The position numbers were made by a program, and so were the translations under genes. From Chryseobacterium aquaeductus (GTDB taxonomy: Bacteria > Bacteroidota > Bacteroidia > Flavobacteriales > Weeksellaceae), in contig NZ_CAJIMS010000001.1 in assembly GCF_905175375.1 (NCBI RefSeq), positions 3,224,001-3,288,000 of the forward strand: DNA of 64,000 nt, in the 5' to 3' direction. This document shows, in pieces, positions 44,521-52,922 of this stretch (position 1 is its first letter; every line of letters starts with the position of its first letter). The notes under the pieces are model-generated. The model did no database searches and was not told where the DNA came from. It saw only the letters and a list, made by a program, of their open reading frames with translations.

Positions 44521-45357
44521 ATGAAAAAACTATTTGACGATCTCTCATACAAGATCAGTAAGCAGACTACAAAGCAATACAGCACAAGTTTTTCATTGGG
44601 GATTTTGGCACTTTCTCCAAAAATTAGAAATTCAATATATGCCATCTACGGATATGTACGTTTAGCCGACGAAATCGTAGACAGCTTTCATGAATTTGAC
44701 CGCTCTACTCTACTTGCGCGTTTCAGAGAGCAAACGAATGAGGCACTTGAGGAAAAAATTTCGTTAAATCCTATCCTACAATGTTTCCAAGAAACGATTC
44801 ACCGCTACGAAATCGATGTACAATTGATTTACCAGTTTCTAAACAGTATGGAAATGGATCTTCAGAAGATTGATTATAATTCGGAACTTTACAAACAATA
44901 TATTTTAGGATCTGCTGAAGTTGTGGGATTGATGTGTCTTCATATTTTTGTTGATGGAAACAAAGAACAATACGAATTGCTAAAACCATCAGCGATGAAA
45001 CTGGGTTCAGCTTTTCAAAAAGTAAATTTCCTTAGAGATTTGAAAGACGATTACCAGGTTTTAGGGCGTACGTATTTCCCAAATGTCGATATTACTTACT
45101 TCGATAACTCAGTGAAAGCTCATATAGAAAACGATATTCAACAAGAATTTGAAGAAGCTTTAGAAGGAATAAAAAAACTACCAAACGCTGCAAGATTTGG
45201 CGTCTACCTAGCGTACAGATATTATATTTCATTATTCAGAAAAATCAAAAGAACACCTGCTAAAAAAATTATCAATCAGAGAATCAGAATATCAAACAGC
45301 AGAAAATTTTCTTTAATGATGAGCAGCTATGTTCAGTATAAAATTTCTGCTTTATAA
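44521..45357 (+). CDS. crtB: Phytoene synthase
   Basis: 278 residues. Both Asp-rich motifs for Mg-diphosphate binding are seen: YVRLADEIVDSFHEFD (DxxxD) and KVNFLRDLKDDYQVLGRTYFP. It condenses two geranylgeranyl diphosphates to phytoene. No GGPP synthase (crtE) is in the cluster, so that precursor must come from elsewhere. Third gene of the operon. Confidence 0.93.
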   Translation: MKKLFDDLSYKISKQTTKQYSTSFSLGILALSPKIRNSIYAIYGYVRLADEIVDSFHEFDRSTLLARFREQTNEALEEKISLNPILQCFQETIHRYEIDVQLIYQFLNSMEMDLQKIDYNSELYKQYILGSAEVVGLMCLHIFVDGNKEQYELLKPSAMKLGSAFQKVNFLRDLKDDYQVLGRTYFPNVDITYFDNSVKAHIENDIQQEFEEALEGIKKLPNAARFGVYLAYRYYISLFRKIKRTPAKKIINQRIRISNSRKFSLMMSSYVQYKISAL

Positions 45358-45385
45358 GATTAAAAATTTATTTTAAAACTAAAAG

Positions 45386-45853
45386 ATGGTACACCAACTC
45401 AAAAGAGAACAACAATTAAACTGCGATATAGAAACAGCATGGAAATTCTTCTCATCAGCTCATAATTTATCTAAAATTACACCGAAAGACATGAGTTTCA
45501 TCGTTCGTACAAAAATGGAAAGTGATGAGATCTATGAAGGTATGATCATTGATTATTATGTTTCGCCATTATTGGGAATTAAAATGGATTGGCAGACAGA
45601 AATTACTCAGGTAAATCACCACCAGAATTTCACAGATTTTCAAAAGAAAGGTCCTTACAAACTTTGGAACCATTTTCATGAGTTTATCCCTAACGAAAAA
45701 GGAGTTTTGATAAAAGATACAGTAGATTATGAACTTCCAATGGGTTTTTTAGGCGAAATTGCACACAAACTTTTTGTTAAAAGTAAATTGGAGCATATTT
45801 TCAGTTACCGATTTACGATCCTAGAAGAAATGTTTAATACTAAACAAAAATAA
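45386..45853 (+). CDS. SRPBCC-fold protein of the carotenoid operon
   Basis: 155 residues. The START/Bet v1-like pattern is seen as LKREQQLNCDIETAWKFFSSAHNLSKITPKDMSFIV, YYVSPLLGIKMDWQTEITQV, GPYKLWNHFHEFIPNEKGVLIKDTVDYELPMGFLGEIAHKLFVKSKLEHIFSYR, a cell-division-inhibitor SulA-like or cyclase/dehydrase type. It lies between crtB and crtZ with short spacings, so it is probably co-expressed. It may bind carotenoid or isoprenoid intermediates; this is inference from position. Confidence 0.8.
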   Translation: MVHQLKREQQLNCDIETAWKFFSSAHNLSKITPKDMSFIVRTKMESDEIYEGMIIDYYVSPLLGIKMDWQTEITQVNHHQNFTDFQKKGPYKLWNHFHEFIPNEKGVLIKDTVDYELPMGFLGEIAHKLFVKSKLEHIFSYRFTILEEMFNTKQK

Positions 45854-45856
45854 AAT

Positions 45857-46315
45857 ATGAATTTTCTCATTGTTGTTGCCACATTTTTTATCATGGAAGG
45901 TATTACGTGGATGGTTCACAAATATATAATGCACGGCTTCCTTTGGTCACTTCACAGAGATCATCACGATCACAGCAACGAAGGACATCTTGAAAGGAAC
46001 GATTATTTCTTTGCCATTTTTGCGGTCCCCACAATTGCCCTAATGTATTACGGAACCGTAAATAATTTTAACATCTATTTTTACATCGCTATTGGTATTA
46101 CTTTGTATGGAATGTCATATTTTTTCGTTCACGATATTTTTATCCACCAACGTTTCAGGTTTTTAAGAGATACTCAGAATCCATATCTTTTGGCAATAAG
46201 AAGGGCTCACAAACAACACCACAAGCACACAGGAAAAGAAAGAGGAGAATGTTTTGGGTTTTTGTGGGTTCCTGTAAAATATTTTAAAATGTATTTTAAT
46301 AAGAATAAAAAATAG
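45857..46315 (+). CDS. crtZ: Beta-carotene hydroxylase (fatty acid hydroxylase superfamily)
   Basis: 152 residues with several membrane helices. The di-iron His motifs are HKYIMHGFLWSLHRDHHDHS, FVHDIFIHQRF and RRAHKQHHKH, matching CrtZ. It adds the 3 and 3' hydroxyls, converting beta-carotene via cryptoxanthin to zeaxanthin. It begins 3 bases after the SRPBCC stop and ends 3 bases before the cyclase gene. Confidence 0.93.
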   Translation: MNFLIVVATFFIMEGITWMVHKYIMHGFLWSLHRDHHDHSNEGHLERNDYFFAIFAVPTIALMYYGTVNNFNIYFYIAIGITLYGMSYFFVHDIFIHQRFRFLRDTQNPYLLAIRRAHKQHHKHTGKERGECFGFLWVPVKYFKMYFNKNKK

Positions 46316-46318
46316 ACC

Positions 46319-47026
46319 ATGTGGCAATATACCTATCTGGCAATCAACTTTTTTACGGTGATTATTTGTTTTCTCTTTTCCTTTCACCCGAAGATAAATT
46401 TTCACAGACATTTTAAAGCTTTTTTGATGGCAGCTGTGCTTGTTGCTGCATTTTTTATTGCTTGGGATGTTTGGTTTACCAAAATAGGTGTTTGGTGGTT
46501 TAATGATAGATATCTTTTAGGTAAAAGACTTTTCGGGCTTCCGATTGAGGAACTCATGTTTTTTATCTGTATTCCGTTTTCATGTGTATTCACCTATTTT
46601 TGTTTAGACAAATTTTTTAAACTCGATTGGAAAAAAAATATTGAGAGAATTTTTGTGATAATTTCAATTGTCATTTTGCTTTGCTTATCATTCTATTTTA
46701 GAGACAGAATATATCCGTTTACCACTTTTCTCACCACAGCAATCAGTCTGTTTTTATTACACTTTATTCTAAAAGTAAAGTGGATTGGAAAAGCATCTTT
46801 CATTTATTTGATTTTGATGCCCGGATTTTTGGCTGTAAACGGAATTCTTACCGGTACAGGATTAGATTCTCCTATAGTCAACTACAATCCGGATAAGATA
46901 ATTGGAATCAGAATTTTCACGATACCTGTTGAAGATACCATATATGGCTACGAAATGATCTTGTGGAATCTTTTTTTCTTCTACAAATTTAAAAGAAAAG
47001 AAGAAACTCAGATGAATAATTTATAA
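46319..47026 (+). CDS. Lycopene cyclase, fused CrtYcd type
   Basis: 235 residues, about seven membrane helices in two homologous halves. Each half has the P-x-E-E/D motif of the heterodimeric-type cyclases: RLFGLPIEELMFFICIPFSC in the first and GIRIFTIPVEDTIYGYEMILWNLFF in the second. It corresponds to CrtYc and CrtYd in one chain and should close the beta rings of lycopene. Last gene of the operon. With CrtI, CrtB and CrtZ it predicts zeaxanthin as the product. Confidence 0.88.
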   Translation: MWQYTYLAINFFTVIICFLFSFHPKINFHRHFKAFLMAAVLVAAFFIAWDVWFTKIGVWWFNDRYLLGKRLFGLPIEELMFFICIPFSCVFTYFCLDKFFKLDWKKNIERIFVIISIVILLCLSFYFRDRIYPFTTFLTTAISLFLLHFILKVKWIGKASFIYLILMPGFLAVNGILTGTGLDSPIVNYNPDKIIGIRIFTIPVEDTIYGYEMILWNLFFFYKFKRKEETQMNNL

Positions 47027-47223
47027 GAATTTTATTTAACATAAATAATTATTCTTTTTCGTTGACAATCGAAAATATGGTTGAGATCCCAATGGTATTA
47101 CATTATACTTAGTTTTCATATACCACAAAATTTCATCAAAATTATTTCATTTACATACCACACGAATATTGCAAGGCATAATATTTGCAACTGCTAAAGT
47201 AACCCATTTATGCCACAAATATT

Positions 47224-47646
47224 ATGAACGCTACAGATTTAAAAATTAAAAATCTGGTAAACTATAGAGACCAGATTTATACGGTTACAGAAATTTTTCA
47301 AAATGAAAGTAATAAATATTCTGTAAAGATTGAAAATGATTATGAACGACTTTCTGTACCCGCAGATTCTATCGAACCAATTAGTATTAATGAAGATTGG
47401 CTTGAGAAATTCGGATTTGCAAGAACGTACAGTTCAGATCACAGAATACGCTACGAAAGACCAGAATCATTCATTAAGTATGATATTGATTTAAGCTCTA
47501 AAAAGATTGTAGAAGGTTTGAAAATCTACGGTAATTCGATAAGATGCAGATACATTCATGAGTTTCAAAACATTTTTTCTTCACTATTCGGAAAGGACAC
47601 CGGTATTTCGATGAAAAATATATTCAAAAACGAAATGATTGCATAG
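47224..47646 (+). CDS. Hypothetical protein (phage-accessory-like family)
   Basis: 140 residues from ATG at 47224. An N-terminal SH3-like part (LKIKNLVNYRDQIYTVTEIFQNESNKYSVKIENDYERLSVPADSIEPISINEDWLEKFGF) and a C-terminal piece ending RYIHEFQNIFSSLFGKDTGI. This layout (domain with 'I NEDWL KFGF', ending 'Y HQLQNL') is common in small Bacteroidota proteins, often prophage-related, as I recall. It is followed by a perfect terminator. Function unknown. Confidence 0.65.
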   Translation: MNATDLKIKNLVNYRDQIYTVTEIFQNESNKYSVKIENDYERLSVPADSIEPISINEDWLEKFGFARTYSSDHRIRYERPESFIKYDIDLSSKKIVEGLKIYGNSIRCRYIHEFQNIFSSLFGKDTGISMKNIFKNEMIA

Positions 47647-47685
47647 TAACACCACTCAAATCAATTTTATATATCTTACATTACT

Positions 47686-47713
47686 AATCCCCAGTTATTC
47701 GCTGGGGATTTTT
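47686..47713. terminator. Terminator after the 140-residue hypothetical gene
   Basis: AATCCCCAG and CTGGGGATT form a 9-bp stem with a 7-nt loop and T5. It also lies at the 3' end of the convergent DUF421 gene. Confidence 0.85.
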
Positions 47714-48419
47714 ACGTTACACGTTTTTTATTGCTGGCTTGTACCCAATTCCTTTTACCGCAATTCTTACAATTTCCCGCAGAACCGATATCTTTGTTTT
47801 CTGTATATCCACAAAATGTGCAGGAGTAGTGACCGGCTTTCTCAATAGTTCTCGTAGAATGAGCTAATGAGTTGGGCATGATTGGTAAACCATATTTAAT
47901 TTCTTTTTCGTCATAAAAATAAACACTTATCTCACCAGTTGTTTCTTCTATCGCAGTTTCAATCTGTCCGAGATGAGAAATTCCCCTTACACGTAATTCT
48001 GCAAAGAATTCATCACTTCCCAAATTTTCTTTTTTAAAATTATCAATTGCAAAAACACCATCCTGTATAAGGTAGATGGCTTTTCCCTCCAATAAATTTT
48101 CAATTTTTTTGAATCGTCCTAAAGCGTAAGTGAGCAAACTGTAAAAAATAATGATTACTACGAAAACTATAATTGACGAGAATATCCCGACATCTTTATA
48201 AAACATTGGATCACCTGCTGCAGATCCCAAACCGATGATCACCACCAATTCGTAAATAGAAAGTTGTTTTACACCTCTCTTTCCTAAAACTCTTAAACCA
48301 ATAATAATGGTGAGAAACATGGTGACTGTTCTCAAGACAATTTCCAAAAGGAAGATCCAATCTTGATCGCCTAAAAAAAATTCTTTCCAGCTAAAATTCA
48401 ATAAAATTGAGAGAAACAT
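47712..48419 (-). CDS. DUF421 (YetF-like) membrane protein with C-terminal zinc ribbon
   Basis: 235 residues. Three N-terminal helices (IVLRTVTMFLTIIIGLRVLGKRG, YELVVIIGLGSAAGDPMFY, GIFSSIIVFVVIIIFYSLLTYAL) are followed by the soluble YetF C-terminal domain (IENLLEGKAIYLIQDGVFAIDNFKKENLGSDEFFAELRVRGISHLGQIETAIEETTGEISVYF). The last 40 residues add CTFCGYTENKDIGSAGNCKNCGKRNW, a four-Cys zinc ribbon I do not recall as part of the basic YetF family. Function unknown. Confidence 0.85.
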   Translation of the reverse strand: MFLSILLNFSWKEFFLGDQDWIFLLEIVLRTVTMFLTIIIGLRVLGKRGVKQLSIYELVVIIGLGSAAGDPMFYKDVGIFSSIIVFVVIIIFYSLLTYALGRFKKIENLLEGKAIYLIQDGVFAIDNFKKENLGSDEFFAELRVRGISHLGQIETAIEETTGEISVYFYDEKEIKYGLPIMPNSLAHSTRTIEKAGHYSCTFCGYTENKDIGSAGNCKNCGKRNWVQASNKKRVT

Positions 48420-48479
48420 ATCTTTTTAATTTAGATGCAAACAGGTTCAAAAAACAAGCCATAGAAAATTCCATTCAAA

Positions 48480-48517
48480 TAAAAACCTTCAAATCTGAAA
48501 TAAGACCTGAAGGTTTT
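48480..48517. terminator. Hairpin terminator
   Basis: AAAACCTTCA (48481-48490) and TGAAGGTTTT (48507-48516) are exact 10-bp reverse complements with a 16-nt loop, between the divergent-looking DUF421 upstream region and the small gene at 48555; it terminates the minus-strand small gene. Confidence 0.7.
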
Positions 48518-48554
48518 AAGTTTTCACAATTCTTTGTGATTAGGAAGGAAATTT

Positions 48555-48821
48555 TCATTGCAAATCAAAATAGTTGGCATATTTGCTCATTTTAATTTTT
48601 GTCATAAAATCGTCATACTGCGGATATTTTATCCCTGTTGCAATATCAATTACTATTTTTTTTCGATTTGGTTTTAATTTAAATCTGATCTGATCAAAGC
48701 TGAAATTATCTGCCTCGCACAGAAAGTTTTTAATTTCATTAAAATTAATACCACTTTCTGGGATAGTTTTTTTTGATTTCTGTGGCGGTAAATCGTCAAG
48801 AAAAAATTTTATTCGTTCCAT
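48555..48821 (-). CDS. Small hypothetical protein
   Basis: 88 residues from ATG at 48821 (MERIKFFLDDLPPQKSKKTI). Basic and soluble, with FLCEADNFSFDQIRFKLKPNRKKIVIDIATGIKYPQYDDFMTKIK. No family is recognised. A hairpin terminator lies 38 bases downstream, which supports it being a real transcription unit. Confidence 0.55.
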   Translation of the reverse strand: MERIKFFLDDLPPQKSKKTIPESGINFNEIKNFLCEADNFSFDQIRFKLKPNRKKIVIDIATGIKYPQYDDFMTKIKMSKYANYFDLQ

Positions 48822-49002
48822 AATTTTAGATTTGGTGTATTCGCTAAGATACGAAATTTCTGCGACATATTTATGATTACGATCACATTATCAGATAAAT
48901 AGATTGTAATTTGTACAACAAGTCTTCACTCTACTTTATTTGTATTTAAATTATTCTGAATGGTCTGAGTTTTGTCTGTTTAAATGACAAATCCAAATCA
49001 TT

Positions 49003-49380
49003 ATGAATTTAAAAAATACATCAAGACTGGCTTTAGGTGCTATGTTGATTACGGCAGGAATCGGACACCTTACTTTTGCAAGAAAAGAATTTCAGGCGCA
49101 GGTTCCTGATTTGGTTCCTTTAAAAAAAGATGATACGGTAGTCTATTCCGGAATTGTGGAAATTGCTTTAGGAGCAACCATTATTGCTGTTCCAAAAAAT
49201 TACCGTTCAACATTAGGCAAAATAACCGGAGCCTTTTTTACGGCTGTTTTCCCCGGAAATATCTCTCAATATCAAAATAGAAAAGATGCTTTTGTACTGG
49301 ATACAGACAGCAGAAGACTGGCGAGACTTTTTGTACAGCCACTTCTGGTTGCATGGGCAATCAAATCTATGGAAGAATAA
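49003..49380 (+). CDS. DoxX-like membrane protein
   Basis: 125 residues, three to four membrane helices (LALGAMLITAGIGHLTF, VYSGIVEIALGATIIAV, ITGAFFTAVFPGNISQY, LFVQPLLVAWAI). The AGIGHLTFAR pattern and length match the DoxX family of small quinone-linked or membrane-associated oxidoreductase partners. It precedes a peroxidase gene by 69 bases; that gene has its own promoter element. Confidence 0.72.
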   Translation: MNLKNTSRLALGAMLITAGIGHLTFARKEFQAQVPDLVPLKKDDTVVYSGIVEIALGATIIAVPKNYRSTLGKITGAFFTAVFPGNISQYQNRKDAFVLDTDSRRLARLFVQPLLVAWAIKSMEE

Positions 49381-49423
49381 TTTAAAGCAAATAAAATTTT
49401 TCTTATCAATCCTCAGAAATGAT

Positions 49424-49431
49424 TATTTTTG
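49424..49431 (+). promoter_or_regulatory. -7 promoter element for the di-haem peroxidase gene
   Basis: TATTTTTG matches TAnnTTTG, 18 bases before the ATG at 49450. A TTG start at 49429 lies inside it and is rejected. Confidence 0.5.
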
Positions 49432-49449
49432 TTAAAATTATCATTGAAA

Positions 49450-50613
49450 ATGAAAAATGCAGTAAGCTGGGTTTTGGTTTTAATTCTGACCATTACTTTA
49501 CTCAATAACTGCTTGCAAACTAAATCCTATAAAGAGATCAGAGCAAAGCAATCTTTTGTTGATCAACTGCGTGCTGCATATTCTTCCGGAGACCAAAAGA
49601 AGTGGCCAAAACCAATTCTTGATCCTTCAAAACCGTTATTTTCTGAGATTGGGCATTTACCCAAAGTAGAATTTCCATCAGACAATCCTTATTCGGAAGA
49701 TAAAGTTTTGTTGGGAAGAACGCTTTTTTATGATCCCAGACTTTCAAACTCAAATCAAATTGCCTGTGCTTCATGTCACGATCCTGAATTAGGCTGGACG
49801 GATAACAGAAAATTTTCTTTCGGACACGACAGACAATTGGGTTCCAGAAACGCAATGACGATCATGAATGTCGCTTTTGCGAAATCACTTTTTTGGGACG
49901 GACGAGCTGTAACTTTGGAAGATCAGGCAAAGATGCCGATTGAGGATATGAGGGAAATGCATGAACACATTGATATTGCGACCGACAAAATTGTAAAAGT
50001 AAAAGGTTACGAAATCCTTTTTGAGAAAGCGTTTGGCAACAAAAAAATTACGAAAGATAAAATAGCAAAAGCTATTGCTACTTTTGAACGAACGGTTGTA
50101 AGTCCGGCAACTAAGTTTGATCGCTTTATAGACGGAGAAAAAGATGCATTTACCAATGATGAATTGATGGGTCTTCATCTTTTCCGGACAAAAGCACAAT
50201 GCATGAATTGTCACAATTCGGGATATTTTTCTAATAATTTATTTGAGAATGACGGCACTTCACTTTTAGGTTCTGATGAGGAAGATTTAGGACAGTATCT
50301 TATTACTAAAAGACCAGCCGATGCAGGAAAGTTCAGAGTTCCAACCTTGAGAGAAGTGACCAAGACAGGACCTTGGATGCATGATGGTTCATTTAATACT
50401 TTAACTGAGGTCATCCAATTTTACAGTAAAGGAAATCCTGAATCTTCAAAACATCGTTCGACCATTCATGAAGGAGTTACATTACATTCTGAAAAATCTG
50501 ATATGCTGAAACTGCTAGAGTTAACCACTGAAGAAATTCATCAGATAGAAGCTTTTTTAGGAACACTAAGTACGCCTGTAATGAGACCAAAACCTCCGGT
50601 TCTTCCCAAGTAA
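49450..50613 (+). CDS. Di-haem cytochrome c peroxidase family lipoprotein
   Basis: 387 residues from ATG at 49450. Lipoprotein signal MKNAVSWVLVLILTITLLNNC. Two haem c sites are visible: CASCHDPELGW near residue 108 and CMNCHNSGYF near residue 253. LGRTLFYDPRLS, FWDGRAVTLEDQAKMPI and VPTLREVTKTGPWMHDGSFNTL match the CcpA/MauG peroxidase family. It would reduce hydrogen peroxide in the periplasm or at the membrane. It faces the molybdenum hydroxylase genes across a terminator. Confidence 0.9.
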   Translation: MKNAVSWVLVLILTITLLNNCLQTKSYKEIRAKQSFVDQLRAAYSSGDQKKWPKPILDPSKPLFSEIGHLPKVEFPSDNPYSEDKVLLGRTLFYDPRLSNSNQIACASCHDPELGWTDNRKFSFGHDRQLGSRNAMTIMNVAFAKSLFWDGRAVTLEDQAKMPIEDMREMHEHIDIATDKIVKVKGYEILFEKAFGNKKITKDKIAKAIATFERTVVSPATKFDRFIDGEKDAFTNDELMGLHLFRTKAQCMNCHNSGYFSNNLFENDGTSLLGSDEEDLGQYLITKRPADAGKFRVPTLREVTKTGPWMHDGSFNTLTEVIQFYSKGNPESSKHRSTIHEGVTLHSEKSDMLKLLELTTEEIHQIEAFLGTLSTPVMRPKPPVLPK

Positions 50614-50624
50614 CCTTAATAAAA

Positions 50625-50658
50625 AACACCCTCAAAAGTTAATTTGAGAGTGTTATAT
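50625..50658. terminator. Terminator between convergent genes
   Basis: AACAC/GTGTT and CTCAAA/TTTGAG pair with one mismatch between them and a 6-nt loop, plus A/T tracts on both sides. Confidence 0.75.
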
Positions 50659-50675
50659 TTTAAACTGAAAAAATA

Positions 50676-52886
50676 TTAAAAAAACTGATCGGGAGTAATC
50701 GGTAAATTTCTAAAACGCTTGCCTGTTGCATTATAAATTGCGTTGGCAAGAGCAGGTGCAGCACCAATAATTCCTACTTCGCCCAAACCTTTTGCGCCAC
50801 TTGGGTTGAGATTTAAATCTGGTTTGTTGATAAATGCTACTTCAATAATCGGTGCGTCAGCATTGACAGGGAAATGATACCCTGCAAGGTCGTTGGCAAC
50901 AAGTGTTCCCAATTTTTCGTCAACTGACATTTTCTCCATCAGAGCCATCCCTATTCCACCAACGGCAGCACCGGAAATCTGATTGGCAGCTGGCTTTTCG
51001 TTTATGATTTTCCCACCGTCTACTACCACAACCATTTTATCTACAACCACTTTTCCTGTTTTGGTGTTTACTTTCACCTTACAAAAATGTGCAGCTGATG
51101 AACAGAACGAGAATTTATTTTTTTCGTCTCCTGGACCAGAAGTTGCCTCCACTTCAATTAAATTTAAATTATTTTTCTTGAAAATATCTTGGTACGAAAC
51201 AAATTGATCACCATTTTTCTGCAAAGAAACCCCGGAATCTGAAAGTATAATATCTTTGGCTTCGGCTATTTTATAATTTTGATTACCTTTTGATGCATAC
51301 TCAGCCAATTTCATTTTCAGCGCATCACTTACTGCAACTACAGCTCCACTTATTGAAGACAATCCTGTGCTACCACCCTGACTTCCTGCAGGTGGCAAAT
51401 CAGAATTTCCTAGTTCTATTTTTATTTTATCTTTAGAAATACCTGAAGTTTCGTGCATGATGTTGACCATTCCGGTTCCCGTTCCCGTTCCGATGTCTGT
51501 CATGGCGGTCTGTAGAACTATGTTTCCGTCTTTTGTCATTTTAATTCCGGCTCCTGCCTTATTCCGTCCGGCATTCCACATTCCTACAGCCATTCCGTAA
51601 CCAATTTTCCAGTCGCCTTCGGTTATTGCTCCGGGCGTTGGTTTGCGAAGATTCCAGCTGATCATTTTTGATCCTCTTTCGATCGCTTCTTTCAGGAAAT
51701 TGGTAGACCAGGGCAATCCTGTTTCAGGATTTTTTTCTGATGCTAAATTTTTATATCTGAGTTGAACAGGGTCTATTTTTAATTGGTAACTCAGTTCATC
51801 CAAAGCACTTTCTACTGCAAAATCTCCAGTACAATCTCCCGGACCACGCATCCAGGTTGGTGCACTCAGATTTAAAGGAACCACTGCATTTTCAGTTTTA
51901 AGGTTATCAAACTGATAAATAAGTCTTGTAACACGAGTTATTCCATCACTGAATTGGTCGTACATCGAACAGCCATTTTTCGCCTGATGCAAAACGCCTG
52001 TTATCTTTCCATCTTGATTGGCACCCAGCTTAATTCTCTGCCACGACGCCGGTCTGTAGCCAACGGAATGAAACATCTGTGGTCTTGTCAGCATTAATTT
52101 TACAGGTCTTTTCACTTGTTTGGCTCCTAAAACTGCCGCTAAAGCATGAGGCCAAACTTTTAAACCCGAACCAAATCCGCCGCCTACAAATTCACTGATT
52201 ACCTGAATATTGTCGGCAGGAATTCCAAATAAACCCGAAAAGGTTTTTTGTACTCCGTTAACTCCCTGATTTTTATCGTGTAATCTTAATTTATTATCTT
52301 CATACCAATGTGCAATGGTTGCATGCATTTCCATAGGATTATGAACTTCAGCTGCAATATTATATTGTTGATCTACTGTAAATGGAGAATTACTCCAGCT
52401 TTTTTCATCACCTCTTTCTTTTCCGGCAGATTTTAACTCAATGGAATTTCTGGCTTTATTAAAATCAACTTCAAAAGGTGCACTTGTATATTCAATTTTA
52501 ACTAATGACGCTGCATATGTAGCTTCTTCCAAGGTTTCAGCAATTACCAGAGCAACAGGTTGCCCTTTAAAATAAATTTTATCGGTATAGAAAACCGGCA
52601 ATCCAAATTTTGATTCTTTTATTTTGGCTTCGTCCGAAAATCCGGGAACAGAAGGTTTCTTCAAATGCGAAATAATATCTATTAATCCTTCCGCCTGTTT
52701 TGCAGCATCGGTATTGATAGATTTAATAGTTCCAGAAGCGACTTCGCTCGTCACCAAAACTGCATGGCAAAGGTTATCTACTTTATATTCGGCGGCATAT
52801 TTCCCCTGTCCTTTTACTTTTGCAATAGCTTCTACCCGACCTTCGGCTGGTATTACAAAATCAGTTTCATCGTCAAAAAATCCCAT
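50676..52886 (-). CDS. Molybdenum hydroxylase large subunit (PaoC/YagR-like)
   Basis: 736 residues. AEGRVEAIAKVKGQGKYAAEYK at the N-terminus, molybdopterin-binding segments GGGFGSGLKVWPHALAAVLGAK, RGPGDCTGDFAVESALDEL, QGGSTGLSSISGA and the C-terminal GAKGLGEVGIIGAAPALANAIYNATG with the catalytic Glu in the G-E-V-G context. It matches the molybdenum subunit of periplasmic aldehyde oxidoreductases. It is last in a three-gene set with FAD and 2Fe-2S subunits. The chaperone PaoD/XdhC is not in the window. Confidence 0.92.
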   Translation of the reverse strand: MGFFDDETDFVIPAEGRVEAIAKVKGQGKYAAEYKVDNLCHAVLVTSEVASGTIKSINTDAAKQAEGLIDIISHLKKPSVPGFSDEAKIKESKFGLPVFYTDKIYFKGQPVALVIAETLEEATYAASLVKIEYTSAPFEVDFNKARNSIELKSAGKERGDEKSWSNSPFTVDQQYNIAAEVHNPMEMHATIAHWYEDNKLRLHDKNQGVNGVQKTFSGLFGIPADNIQVISEFVGGGFGSGLKVWPHALAAVLGAKQVKRPVKLMLTRPQMFHSVGYRPASWQRIKLGANQDGKITGVLHQAKNGCSMYDQFSDGITRVTRLIYQFDNLKTENAVVPLNLSAPTWMRGPGDCTGDFAVESALDELSYQLKIDPVQLRYKNLASEKNPETGLPWSTNFLKEAIERGSKMISWNLRKPTPGAITEGDWKIGYGMAVGMWNAGRNKAGAGIKMTKDGNIVLQTAMTDIGTGTGTGMVNIMHETSGISKDKIKIELGNSDLPPAGSQGGSTGLSSISGAVVAVSDALKMKLAEYASKGNQNYKIAEAKDIILSDSGVSLQKNGDQFVSYQDIFKKNNLNLIEVEATSGPGDEKNKFSFCSSAAHFCKVKVNTKTGKVVVDKMVVVVDGGKIINEKPAANQISGAAVGGIGMALMEKMSVDEKLGTLVANDLAGYHFPVNADAPIIEVAFINKPDLNLNPSGAKGLGEVGIIGAAPALANAIYNATGKRFRNLPITPDQFF

Positions 52887-52922
52887 GTTTTTAATTTTAA
52901 AATTGGTTAGAAATAAAACTGT

